From an uncultured Clostridia bacterium (GTDB lineage: Bacteria; Bacillota; Clostridia; Christensenellales; UBA1242), in contig CALNBM010000034.1 of the NCBI GenBank assembly GCA_937874195.1, positions 1 to 12,116 on the forward strand: DNA of 12,116 nucleotides. Direction: 5' to 3'. The translations under genes were made by a program, and so were the position numbers. The notes below the pieces were generated by a model, which searched no databases, was not told the origin of the DNA, and saw nothing but the letters and a program-made list of their open reading frames with translations. Position 1 is the stretch's first letter. Each line of letters opens with the position of its first letter. Positions 6,450 to 12,116 of this stretch are shown in pieces.

Positions 6450-8534
6450 ATGGCTAATGAATTAAGGTCGCTGTCAGATATATTTCAAAATAAATTATTT
6501 AGAATTCCAGATTATCAAAGAGGATATGCTTGGGGTGAAAATCAGCTTTTAGATTTTTGGGAAGATTTAACAAATTTAGCAGAGGATCGATATCATTATA
6601 CAGGTTTGTTATCACTAAAGGAAATTCCCCAAAAGAATGCTGTGTTATCTGAAGATGATAAGTGGCTATTAAATAATGGCTATAAACTATTTCATGTAGT
6701 TGACGGGCAACAAAGATTAACTACATTTCAGATTTTATTAAATGAAATAGTTACATTTGTAAAGCAACTTGATGAAAATAAAGAGAAAAATAATGATGAG
6801 CAAATATTGCTAGGAACTGAGAATTTAAAATATATAAATGAGAAGTACCTTAGAAGAAAAAGACCTCCTCAAAATTTAATTACAACATATTTATTTGGAT
6901 ATGAAATTGATAATCCAAGTTATGAGTTTTTAAAATATAAAATTTTCAATGAACCTAATAGTGGAACACTTCAAGAGACTTTTTACACAAAAAACCTTAT
7001 GTATGCTAAAAGTTTTTTTGCTGATGTAATTAACAAATTATACACTGAAGATGGTTTTGATGGAGTTGTAAGTATATTTAAAAAATTAACATTACACTTA
7101 ATGTTTAATTTACATGAAATTGAAGATGATTATGATGTTTTTGTTGCTTTTGAAACAATGAATAATCGTGGTAAAAGACTTTCAAACTTGGAATTACTTA
7201 AAAACCGTTTGATATATTTGACAACACTATATGGCGATAGTAACTTAGATGAAATAGACAAAGATAAGTTGAGATCTGATATTAATGATGCATGGAAAGA
7301 GGTTTATTTTCAACTTGGTCGGAACCAAAGAAGTCCATTATCTGATGATGAGTTTCTTCAGGCACATTGGATTATGTATTTTAAATATACAAGATCAAAA
7401 GGAAATGATTATGTAAACTTCCTTTTAAACAAATTTTCTGCAAAAAATATTTTTAGTAAAATAGTCACGCCTATTAAGTCGGATGTAGTTGAACCTCAAT
7501 TTATAGCGGAGGAAATGGATGAAGAGGAAAACAATGAGACTACACCAATTGTTTGGAGTAAATTAAAACCAAAAGAAATCCAAGAGTATGTTAAAAGCCT
7601 TAAAACTATGTCAAAATATTGGTATTACACCTATTTCCCTTTTGACAACTCTATTAATGGAGATATTTCCTTGGAAGAGGACGAAAAAATATGGATTGAT
7701 AGATTAAACAGAATTGGAATTGCTTATTTTAGACCGTTACTTGCTACAATATTATCAAAAGTTAAAAAAACAACAGCTCAAGAAAGAATTGCGGCGTATA
7801 AGGCAATTGAAAGATTTATATTTGTAGAGTTTCGTCTTGGACAAACACAAAGCACATATAAAAGTAGTTACTATTACCTAAAAACAAAAGATTTATTGTA
7901 TAATGATATAAGCTTAAAACAACTTACTGAAGATTTAGAATTAACTACTAATGCTGATTCAGTTGTAGCAATACCTTATTATATTGCTAAGGCAAAACAG
8001 AATTTTATTTCACGAGAAGGTTATTATAGTTGGAAAGCCTTAAGATATTTTTTGTATGAATATGAATATCAACTCTCTATCGCAAAAAATATTTCAAAAA
8101 TAGAATGGAATTTATTTACAAAAATCGAAAAAGATAAGGTAACAATTGAGCATATTTTACCTCAAACACAAACAAATAAATATTGGAAAGATAAGTTTAA
8201 TACATATAATTCGGGAGAAATGAAGATTTTTACAAGTACATTAGGAAACTTGCTACCTTTATCTCAAAGCATAAATTCCTCATTGCAAAATGATAGTTTT
8301 GACGATAAGAAAATGCCCCCTGAAAATAAAAAAAGGCGTGGCTATGTAAATGGTTCACACTCAGAAATTGAAGTGGCACAACAAACAGAATGGAATGCAG
8401 AAAGCATTTATAACAGAGGTTTGCGATTACTTGAGTTTCTAGAAAGCAGATGGAATATCAAACTAACTGATGAGCAAAAAGAAGCTTTAATGTATTTAGA
8501 AAAAGTTGATAGTCAAATAGTTGTTAAAAAATAG
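6450..8534 (+). CDS. DUF262 + DUF1524 (GmrSD-like) restriction-type protein, 694 aa
   Basis: Start chosen at ATG 6450 (AGGAG five bases upstream, promoter at 6320-6348). The N-terminal DUF262 domain shows IPDYQRGYAW (19-28), then DFWEDL and VDGQQRLTT (84-92), the DGQQR element linked to nucleotide binding and hydrolysis in GmrS/SspE-type proteins. F-E-T-M-N-N-R-G-K-R-L-S (234-245) is also characteristic. The C-terminal DUF1524 His-Me (HNH) nuclease part has IEHILPQ (566-572, H568) and LGNLLPLSQSIN (598-609, N609). In known relatives (GmrSD, BrxU, SspE) such proteins cut phage DNA bearing modified bases or phosphorothioates in an NTP-dependent way, so anti-phage type IV restriction is the likely role. 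Length fits a fused single-chain form. It diverges from an XRE regulator. The modification recognised cannot be told. Confidence 0.9.
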   Translation: MANELRSLSDIFQNKLFRIPDYQRGYAWGENQLLDFWEDLTNLAEDRYHYTGLLSLKEIPQKNAVLSEDDKWLLNNGYKLFHVVDGQQRLTTFQILLNEIVTFVKQLDENKEKNNDEQILLGTENLKYINEKYLRRKRPPQNLITTYLFGYEIDNPSYEFLKYKIFNEPNSGTLQETFYTKNLMYAKSFFADVINKLYTEDGFDGVVSIFKKLTLHLMFNLHEIEDDYDVFVAFETMNNRGKRLSNLELLKNRLIYLTTLYGDSNLDEIDKDKLRSDINDAWKEVYFQLGRNQRSPLSDDEFLQAHWIMYFKYTRSKGNDYVNFLLNKFSAKNIFSKIVTPIKSDVVEPQFIAEEMDEEENNETTPIVWSKLKPKEIQEYVKSLKTMSKYWYYTYFPFDNSINGDISLEEDEKIWIDRLNRIGIAYFRPLLATILSKVKKTTAQERIAAYKAIERFIFVEFRLGQTQSTYKSSYYYLKTKDLLYNDISLKQLTEDLELTTNADSVVAIPYYIAKAKQNFISREGYYSWKALRYFLYEYEYQLSIAKNISKIEWNLFTKIEKDKVTIEHILPQTQTNKYWKDKFNTYNSGEMKIFTSTLGNLLPLSQSINSSLQNDSFDDKKMPPENKKRRGYVNGSHSEIEVAQQTEWNAESIYNRGLRLLEFLESRWNIKLTDEQKEALMYLEKVDSQIVVKK

Positions 8535-8811
8535 AAACAGCCTAAAAATCCGTTTTTCTAATTTTAATACAGCTCATTGTGCTATAATGTCAACATGCTA
8601 AGGCAATAAAAAGATAGTTCTGAAACAGACTTAGGCGGTCAAATTTGGTATGATTTATATATAAAAGTGGTAAAAACATGCCGGTTAGGGACAAATGGTG
8701 TCAAAAATAAAAATATGGACTGTGACCTTTTTAATTTTAGTGCCCTAAAACCGTGTATTTTACTGGCGATTTGAGAGAGGGTATAAATCCCCATTAAAAA
8801 GGTTGTCGGTT
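8535..8811. other. Gene-free end of the left element with a nested inverted repeat
   Basis: No credible gene between the DUF262/DUF1524 stop and the tRNA remnant. It contains CGGTT-AGGG (8682-8690) facing CCCT-AA-AACCG (8743-8753), enclosing an A-rich/T-rich hairpin (8704-8738, with GG 8717-8718 opposite CC 8726-8727). A TGC-TATAAT extended -10 (8580-8588) points right, and TTGACA (8593-8588) with TATTAA (8569-8564) at 18 nt points left. A structured RNA or recombination arm sites are possible; neither is shown. Confidence 0.35.
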
Positions 8812-8856
8812 TTGGTAAGCACGAGGTCATGGGTTCAAATCCCATCATTAGCTCCA
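8812..8856 (+). mobile_element. 3' half of tRNA-Thr(GGT): probable attachment site (attR-like)
   Basis: The segment runs from an anticodon loop TTGGTAA (8812-8818, anticodon GGT) through the 3' anticodon strand GCACG, variable loop AGGTC, T arm ATGGG-TTCAAAT-CCCAT (8829-8845), acceptor strand CATTAGC (8846-8852), discriminator T and CCA. The 5' side is absent: GCTAATG is not found at the right distance, there is no D arm, and the bases before the loop (CGGTT) do not pair with GCACG. A perfect 3' half with a break at the anticodon loop is the hallmark of the duplicated tRNA end left by tyrosine-recombinase integration. The element then lies to the left and the old chromosomal flank to the right. 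The other end is outside the window. Confidence 0.75.
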
Positions 8857-8860
8857 CAGC

Positions 8861-8912
8861 AAAACCCCTTAAACCCCTTTAATCAAGGGCATAACAGGGT
8901 TTTTATTTTTTA
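8861..8912 (+). terminator. Terminator downstream of the tRNA-Thr remnant
   Basis: AAAACCC (8861-8867) pairs with GGGTTTT (8897-8903), with an inner stem CCCTT/AAGGG (8875-8879 and 8885-8889), then a T-rich run to 8912. It begins five bases after the CCA, as a native tRNA terminator would, which supports the view that the sequence to the right is the original flank of the tRNA gene. Confidence 0.5.
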
Positions 8913-8943
8913 TTAATCCAATGCCACATCTTTATAAAATGGC

Positions 8944-8979
8944 AAAAAAAAGACCGGGAGTTATCTCTAACTCCCGGTC
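8944..8979 (-). terminator. Strong intrinsic terminator of the 9551-9063 gene
   Basis: A perfect 12-bp stem, GACCGGGAGTTA (8952-8963) with TAACTCCCGGTC (8968-8979) and a four-base loop. Leftward it is followed by eight T (8951-8944). It lies about 85 nt past the stop of the 162-aa gene and converges with the tRNA terminator. Confidence 0.85.
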
Positions 8980-9062
8980 AATATCTATTGTTCTTCAATT
9001 CCAAAAATCGTTCTAAGCCTATCTAAACCTATCCAAAACGGACTGATTTGCAGTAAACTGCA

Positions 9063-9551
9063 TTACTTTATTTTTTTTAAATCTTTTATATTAACAGAAA
9101 TACAATCGCCATAAAATTCGTTATTGGCATTAATTCGAGAAAAATCAACTAAAATATAATTTTGTACAGCATAATTTTCCATTACACAGCCTGTGTCACC
9201 TTTATGTATTCCAAATTTTGTATATTTCTCATCTTCAACTAAGAGTTCTACTATATCAAATTCTTTTATTTCTAATGGTTCCAATTTAACTTTATTTAAT
9301 AAATTCTTAGATTTAAACTTATTTAAAAGTTCATTTTTGTATTCACTTGGCAGCTGCTCTTTTTCTATACTTAAATCTTTATTCTCTATCTTTATAATTG
9401 CAAAATCACCATGATTACTTTCATTAAAAAACAAAACATTTGAATAATCAGAATTGGTTTCAATTATTATTCCGTGTAAGTTTATATATAAGTTTTTAGA
9501 CTTATACTCTTCGTTTATATTTATTAGTTTTATTAAATCAAATTTTTTCAT
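9063..9551 (-). CDS. 162-aa protein made of two copies of an SH3-like-sized domain
   Basis: ATG 9551 follows GGAGG with eight-base spacing and lies 14 nt inside the end of the upstream gene, so the pair is co-transcribed. The protein shows an internal duplication: residues 4-62 (FDLIKLININEEY, G-I-I-I-E, L-F-F, GDFAI, KDLSI) align with 98-161 (FDIVELLVEDEKY, G-C-V-M-E, L-V-D-F, GDCIS, KDLKKI). Each copy is about 60 residues and looks all-beta. The second copy has the pattern K-F-G-I-H-K-G-D-T-G seen in small SH3-like domains of Bacillota. No signal peptide, no membrane segment, no catalytic motif. The overlap with a toxin-like upstream gene suggests an immunity or partner protein, but this is inference from layout. 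Its transcript ends at 8944-8979. Confidence 0.75.
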   Translation of the reverse strand: MKKFDLIKLININEEYKSKNLYINLHGIIIETNSDYSNVLFFNESNHGDFAIIKIENKDLSIEKEQLPSEYKNELLNKFKSKNLLNKVKLEPLEIKEFDIVELLVEDEKYTKFGIHKGDTGCVMENYAVQNYILVDFSRINANNEFYGDCISVNIKDLKKIK

Positions 9552-10129
9552 TTATCCAACCTCCAAATGGCGTAGTGTTTCTTATTTTTCCTTCCACGTC
9601 AACCATCCAACCAGCATAAAAAGAATTTCCTTTTAAATTTATGCCGATAGCCAGTCTTTGTCCATTTCTATCCAAATCTTTTAATATATAATTACCATTT
9701 AAGTATTCTTTAAGTGCTTGATTCTGATATTCTTTTTGAAGTTCATAAGCATTTTCTTTTGTGTATCCCCAAGACTCAAATAGACTTTTCTTTCCTTTTG
9801 ATTTTTCATCATCTGTAAAAACATATCCTAAAAATTTTTCTATTGAACACTCTGAAAATGCTTTTGTTTTAACAAAACTTACACTTATTTGCAGCTTTTT
9901 ACAATCGCAATTATCGTGTTGTGGTTGTTTTGGCATATTACTTTCTAAAAAGTAGCAACCATCAAGTGAAGTACAAGTCATACAGTGTCCTAAAAAAGCC
10001 AAAAGATATCGATTTAATTTTCTTAACCATTCTGGCTTGTTTGGAACTGAAAAATGATCCCATTCTATCCAACCATTATTTTATGATATTTCCATTTGCA
10101 TCTGTGCCAAAATTATCAAATATACCCAC
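9538..10129 (-). pseudogene. Frameshifted gene with a phage MuF-like Cys/His signature
   Basis: A GTG at 10129 opens VGIFDNFGTDANGNIIK and then hits TAA at 10078-10076. Skipping one base at 10078 gives a second frame, N-G-W-I-E-W-D-H-F-S-V-P-N-K-P-E-W, that runs to 9538 without a stop, so one gene of about 196 aa was split by a 1-nt insertion. The downstream frame alone (TTG 10002, 154 aa) has no ribosome binding site. The second part carries C-x2-C-x2-L-D-G-C-Y-F, then P-x-Q-P-Q-H-D-N-C-D-C, close to the C-x2-C...L-x-G...P-x-H-P-x-C-R-C end of phage MuF head proteins. Near the C-terminus are RLAIGINL and FYAGWMVDVEGKIRN. A toxin-like role paired with the 162-aa protein is possible; a sequencing error must also be considered. 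Confidence 0.6.
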
Positions 10130-10157
10130 ATTATAACATATCTCCTTTAAAATGCAA
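10130..10157 (-). promoter_or_regulatory. Possible promoter overlapping the start of the frameshifted gene
   Basis: Leftward TTGCAT (10157-10152) and TATAAT (10135-10130) are 16 nt apart. The -10 box abuts the GTG start, so transcription would begin inside the coding region. Either another promoter drives the gene or the start region has been rearranged. Confidence 0.35.
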
Positions 10158-10194
10158 AAGGTTGGAGAAATTCCTTTCTTCAACCTTTTCATAA
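10155..10194 (-). terminator. Hairpin downstream of the recombinase relic
   Basis: AAAAGGTTG and CAACCTTTT form a 9-bp stem, extended past one mismatch by AGAAA/TTTCT with a GGAA loop (leftward strand), then TTTTGCATTTT. It lies about 50 nt beyond the stop of the recombinase fragment and fits its terminator. Confidence 0.5.
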
Positions 10195-10240
10195 GCTTAA
10201 CATGTGATTGTGCTATATTTCAAGTTTCAGTGCCATTTTT

Positions 10241-10438
10241 TTACTTAAACTGTTTATTAATAATCTCCGCTGTTTTGTCAAAGTAGGTTTTATCTACAGA
10301 ATTGTAGTTCATTATTGTAGTTTTTACATCTTTGTGCCCGAGCAGCATTTGGGTTATTTTTGGGTTGACATTGTTTTCAAACATAATACAACACACACAA
10401 CCTTCTGGGAGTGAGCGTTTATATCTTAAAACAACAGA
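10241..10438 (-). pseudogene. C-terminal relic of a tyrosine recombinase (phage/ICE integrase)
   Basis: A leftward frame ending at TAA 10243-10241 reads MFENNVNPKITQMLLGHKDV, then KTTIMNYNSVDKTYFDKTAE. This is the end of a tyrosine recombinase: the L-G-H box with its His and the nucleophile Tyr in T-T-I-M-x-Y are both kept. Upstream the frame is damaged. The expected H-S-L-R-(H/R)-T box is split over three frames (N-A-H-S in one, R-R-L-C-V in another), and a stop closes the frame at 10441-10439. The catalytic Arg and the whole N-terminal part are missing, so the protein is dead. It points toward the tRNA-Thr remnant 1.4 kb away, the usual tRNA/integrase geometry, and probably belonged to an older element at the same site. 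Confidence 0.75.
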
Positions 10439-10581
10439 TTATTTTTTATAATTTGATTTAAAAAATAAAGGAATTTAGCATTGCGAAGTTGTATTATATA
10501 TTTATAAGATAAAAAATAATACTATAGAGTTAATTATTTAATGAGGACCAAAACTATATAAATATATAAAAGGAGATTTTG
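10439..10581. other. AT-rich leader region with a possible rightward promoter
   Basis: No gene is seen. TTGCGA (10481-10486) and TATAAG (10503-10508) are 16 nt apart and may drive the small Cys-rich gene and the GIY-YIG gene. AGGAG at 10571-10575 precedes ATG 10582. Confidence 0.3.
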
Positions 10582-10591
10582 ATGAGTTTTA

Positions 10592-10801
10592 ATGGGTGTT
10601 TTTGAGTGTGCAGAATATGATGTAGAAGAAATTGCTAGTTATAAATGTGAGTGTTGTGATAAATTATATGAAATAGTTTTTTGTAGATTAAAAAACGGAA
10701 AACCATATTTTAGTATGTGGTATGGATTAGATAGGTGTAGCGATTTATTGAGTTTATTAAATTATTGTAAGAATAAAAATATAAAGTTTATGAAAGTTTA
10801 G
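10592..10801 (+). CDS. Small Cys-rich protein of unknown function, 69 aa
   Basis: The frame has seven cysteines in 69 residues (6, 19, 21, 22, 31, 49 and 58), including C-E-C-C, which suggests metal binding; I do not recognise the family. The start is uncertain: the good AGGAG (10571-10575) is placed for ATG 10582, which gives only seven codons before TGA, whereas ATG 10592 in the long frame is 16 nt from it. Either the short frame is translated first and couples to the second, or a 1-nt indel near 10592-10596 has split a slightly longer protein. It lies 54 nt upstream of the GIY-YIG gene on the same strand, so the two are probably co-transcribed. Confidence 0.45.
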   Translation: MGVFECAEYDVEEIASYKCECCDKLYEIVFCRLKNGKPYFSMWYGLDRCSDLLSLLNYCKNKNIKFMKV

Positions 10802-10855
10802 ATAACTGTTTTAGATTTGATAAAAAATAAGGTTATATTTACAAAGGAGAATAAA

Positions 10856-11323
10856 ATGGAAAGTTTTAAAAAAGCAGGTAAGATTAAAGATTGGAAAATT
10901 TGGATTAATAATTTGCCTCAACAAAAAGGTGTTTATGCTGTAACTCGTGAAGAAGATATAGAACCAATATTTTTAGAAGTTGGAACAGGTGGTTTTTTTA
11001 AAAATGAAAATCCAAATGTTACAATTAATGAACTGAAAGAGAAATGGATAAAAAGCAACAAAACAATTATGTATATTGGTAAAGCAGGAAGCGATGATGC
11101 TAAAAAAACAAATGGAAGTGTAATAAAAAAAAGAGTAAAAGCATATATGCGGTTCGGCAATCAAAAAAAGTCACCACATCGTGGAGGAAAATATATTTGG
11201 CAACTAGAAAATTCGGGTGAATTAATTGTTTGGTATTTTGTATGTGATAATCCAGAAGTAACTGAAGGCAGATTAATAAAAAAATATAAACCTTTTGCAA
11301 ATTTAAAGGATGAAAAAATATGA
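10856..11323 (+). CDS. GIY-YIG nuclease-like protein, 155 aa
   Basis: Start at ATG 10856, six bases after AAAGGAG (10843-10849); the in-frame TTG at 10817 has no such site. The key GIY-YIG residues appear in order: G-V-Y (25-27), Y-I-G-K-A-G (73-78), R93 in the helix, E137 and N149 (P-F-A-N). A region rich in aromatic residues and basic side chains (RFG, PHRGGKYIWQL) sits between R93 and E137, as in small stand-alone members. All catalytic positions are kept, so the protein is probably an active DNA endonuclease, requiring a divalent metal. The insert between G-V-Y and Y-I-G (about 45 residues) is longer than in minimal domains. Its role (repair, restriction or mobile element) cannot be decided. 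The next broken gene overlaps its stop codon. Confidence 0.78.
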   Translation: MESFKKAGKIKDWKIWINNLPQQKGVYAVTREEDIEPIFLEVGTGGFFKNENPNVTINELKEKWIKSNKTIMYIGKAGSDDAKKTNGSVIKKRVKAYMRFGNQKKSPHRGGKYIWQLENSGELIVWYFVCDNPEVTEGRLIKKYKPFANLKDEKI

Positions 11324-11640
11324 TAGATATTTATGATTCTAGAGTGTAAGAATTGGCGAAACAATTATATAGTTTTATTGACAATATTTGGTTTAGAAGG
11401 TTTACGAAACCTAGTGAAGGTTTGGTTATAAAAAAACCGGCTTTAGATGATATAAAATCTAGTTTTACTCGCCTAAATATTTTTTATTTGGTAAAATTGA
11501 AGATGTTAATGAAGACCATCAACACCATTTTTTACATCATAGCGCATGCAGTTTTCAACTATTTGAAGAATATGATTAATAATACGGGCAATAATTTGGC
11601 ATTGGTAGTATATTTTTGTTTTATGGGCGGTAGATACTGA
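11320..11640 (+). pseudogene. Broken gene downstream of the GIY-YIG gene
   Basis: ATG 11320 overlaps the GIY-YIG stop codon (ATGA), as for a coupled gene. After MIDIYDSRV comes TAA (11347-11349), and the same frame continues as ELAKQLYSFIDNIWFRRF, then TKPSEGLVIKKPALDDIK. From about 11487 the natural-looking sequence moves to another frame (FGKIEDVNEDHQHH, FLHHSACSFQLFEEYD) and meets stops at 11577-11582. It therefore has at least one nonsense change and one frameshift. I do not recognise the family; the histidine-rich part is its most distinctive feature. It probably formed a unit with the GIY-YIG gene before decaying. Confidence 0.5.
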
Positions 11641-11766
11641 AAAAAAATTTTTCCGGTCAAAATATCAGGGCTAACCTTTCGACGAATATAAGATATAACC
11701 ATTGCTTATGGCACCTTACATATTATGGAAATCAAAAAAAGATATGAATAAAGTTGATTTATATTT
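11641..11766. other. Short region without an intact gene
   Basis: No open frame of note. A few coding-like words (KISGLTFRRI and, after a stop, DITIAYGTLHIMEI on the + strand) may be further debris of the gene broken at 11320-11640. Confidence 0.3.
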
Positions 11767-11888
11767 CTAAAACGAAAATATGATAAAGGCTGTTCTTATC
11801 CATTTATTTCCGTCATGTGCAAGCAAACTTGCTACAGTTGCCACAGAGCAGCACCAATTACTATAACATCAAAATTATTCTCTTTCAT
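11767..11888 (-). pseudogene. Frameshifted N-terminal stub of an FAD/NAD(P)-type oxidoreductase
   Basis: ATG 11888 follows a strong AAAGGAGG site. The frame reads MKENNFDVIVIGAALWQL and stops. Moving one base gives S-V-A-T-V-A-S-L-L-A-H-D-G-N-K, so the ancestral text was D-V-I-V-I-G-A-(G)-x-x-S-V-A-T-V-A-S-L-L-A-H-D-G-N-K, the beta-alpha-beta dinucleotide-binding fold at the start of phytoene-desaturase-like and related flavin enzymes. After this the similarity ends and the frame closes at 11767. Only about 35 of several hundred residues remain. It follows the permease gene by 18 nt on the same strand, so they were once one operon, cut here by a deletion. Confidence 0.6.
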
Positions 11889-11906
11889 AAATCCTCCTTT
11901 AATTTA

Positions 11907-12116
11907 TTAAAGAGGTAAATCCTTTTTGTTAAATTTAATTATGCTTATTCCAAATGTAACTATTCCGATAAGCACTAAGATTCCAAATTTCCATAAGTAA
12001 CTTGTTGTGTTGTTTAGAATAGATGAAGTGTCAAAAAGTGTAATAATTGAGATGTAATTAAAGATGTTCATGGCTTCAATTCGGAGTGCCGAAGGTAAAG
12101 AAGTTCCGCCAACTAT
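11907..12116 (-). CDS. C-terminal end of an ABC-2-type transporter permease (5' end outside window)
   Basis: The frame enters from the right edge and ends at TAA 11909-11907 after 69 residues. It contains a loop (NIFNYISIITLFDTSSI), then a single hydrophobic membrane helix (about residues 39-61, YLWKFGILVLIGIVTFGISI) and ends in IKFNKKDLPL. The order 'NYIS...LFD..S...', last helix, then F-x-K-K-D-L-P-L is typical of the end of ABC-2 family permeases, which work with an ATPase to export drugs, lipids or polymers. The ATPase and most of the permease lie beyond the window. Whether the gene is intact cannot be seen. The next gene downstream is a frameshifted oxidoreductase stub. Confidence 0.7.
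   Translation of the reverse strand: MVGGTSLPSALRIEAMNIFNYISIITLFDTSSILNNTTSYLWKFGILVLIGIVTFGISIIKFNKKDLPL

Noticed and set aside
8779..8856. A complete tRNA-Thr gene
   Set aside because: No D arm, no acceptor 5' strand and no pairing 5' anticodon strand are present.
8639..8857. 72-codon minus-strand frame beginning MELMMGFEPMTSCLPKP
   Set aside because: It is antisense to the tRNA-Thr remnant; GFEP-type peptides are a well-known artefact of translating tRNA genes backwards.
8571..10222. Shared ATTGTGCTATA words near 8575 and 10208 as a possible direct repeat (att sites)
   Set aside because: Only 11 bases match; this is expected by chance in a 12-kb window of this composition.
10208..10414. 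68-codon plus-strand frame
   Set aside because: It is the complement of the tyrosine recombinase relic, whose opposite strand shows the LGHKDVKTTIMNY signature.
10933..11364. Several minus-strand frames of 63-75 codons
   Set aside because: All are shadows of the GIY-YIG gene, which has a ribosome binding site and the full set of family residues.
1..12116. CRISPR array
   Set aside because: No regularly spaced direct repeats were seen on reading the window.

Overview
The window is about 12 kb of very AT-rich DNA with Shine-Dalgarno sites of the AAAGGAG/GGAGG type, intrinsic terminators, ordinary stop codon usage and a CCA-encoding tRNA remnant. This fits a low-GC Bacillota (clostridial or bacillar) chromosome. 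Species cannot be told from the sequence. Almost everything is accessory: small orthologue-poor genes, nuclease and restriction-like proteins, gene relics and a tRNA-derived attachment site. No housekeeping gene is complete.

Left part (1-2502, minus strand): a three-gene operon behind a good promoter (TTGACT-17-TAAAAT, 2558-2530). It encodes a 51-aa double-CxxC zinc-ribbon microprotein, a 231-aa protein of unknown function and a large protein (at least 534 aa, running off the left edge) ending in a Vsr/PD-(D/E)XK-like nuclease domain. This is the best candidate here for an undescribed, possibly defensive, system.

Middle (2759-4546, minus strand): a second three-gene operon with touching or overlapping genes: a Bro-N domain protein, a 165-aa helical protein and a 102-aa protein whose N-terminus looks like the start of a type III R-M methyltransferase. 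It ends in an intrinsic terminator at 2759-2785. Upstream lie a winged-helix (FtsK-gamma-like) protein (4666-5475) and an XRE-family regulator (5540-6232). The regulator diverges from a 694-aa DUF262+DUF1524 protein (6450-8534) of the GmrSD-like modification-dependent restriction type. The shared intergenic region holds two opposed promoters and inverted repeats, so the regulator plausibly controls itself and the nuclease.

Junction (8812-8856): the 3' half of a tRNA-Thr(GGT), from anticodon loop to CCA, without any 5' half, followed by a terminator. This is what remains at the far end of an element integrated into a tRNA gene. The material to the left would be the distal, cargo-bearing end of that element, and the material to the right its former flank.

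Right part (8944-12116): an older, decaying accessory zone. It holds a protein with an internal duplication (9063-9551), a frameshifted gene with a phage MuF-like Cys/His signature (9538-10129), the C-terminal relic of a tyrosine recombinase (10241-10438), a Cys-rich small protein, a GIY-YIG nuclease-like protein (10856-11323), a multiply broken gene (11320-11640), the start of a frameshifted flavin/NAD(P)-type oxidoreductase, and the C-terminus of an ABC-2-type permease entering from the right edge.
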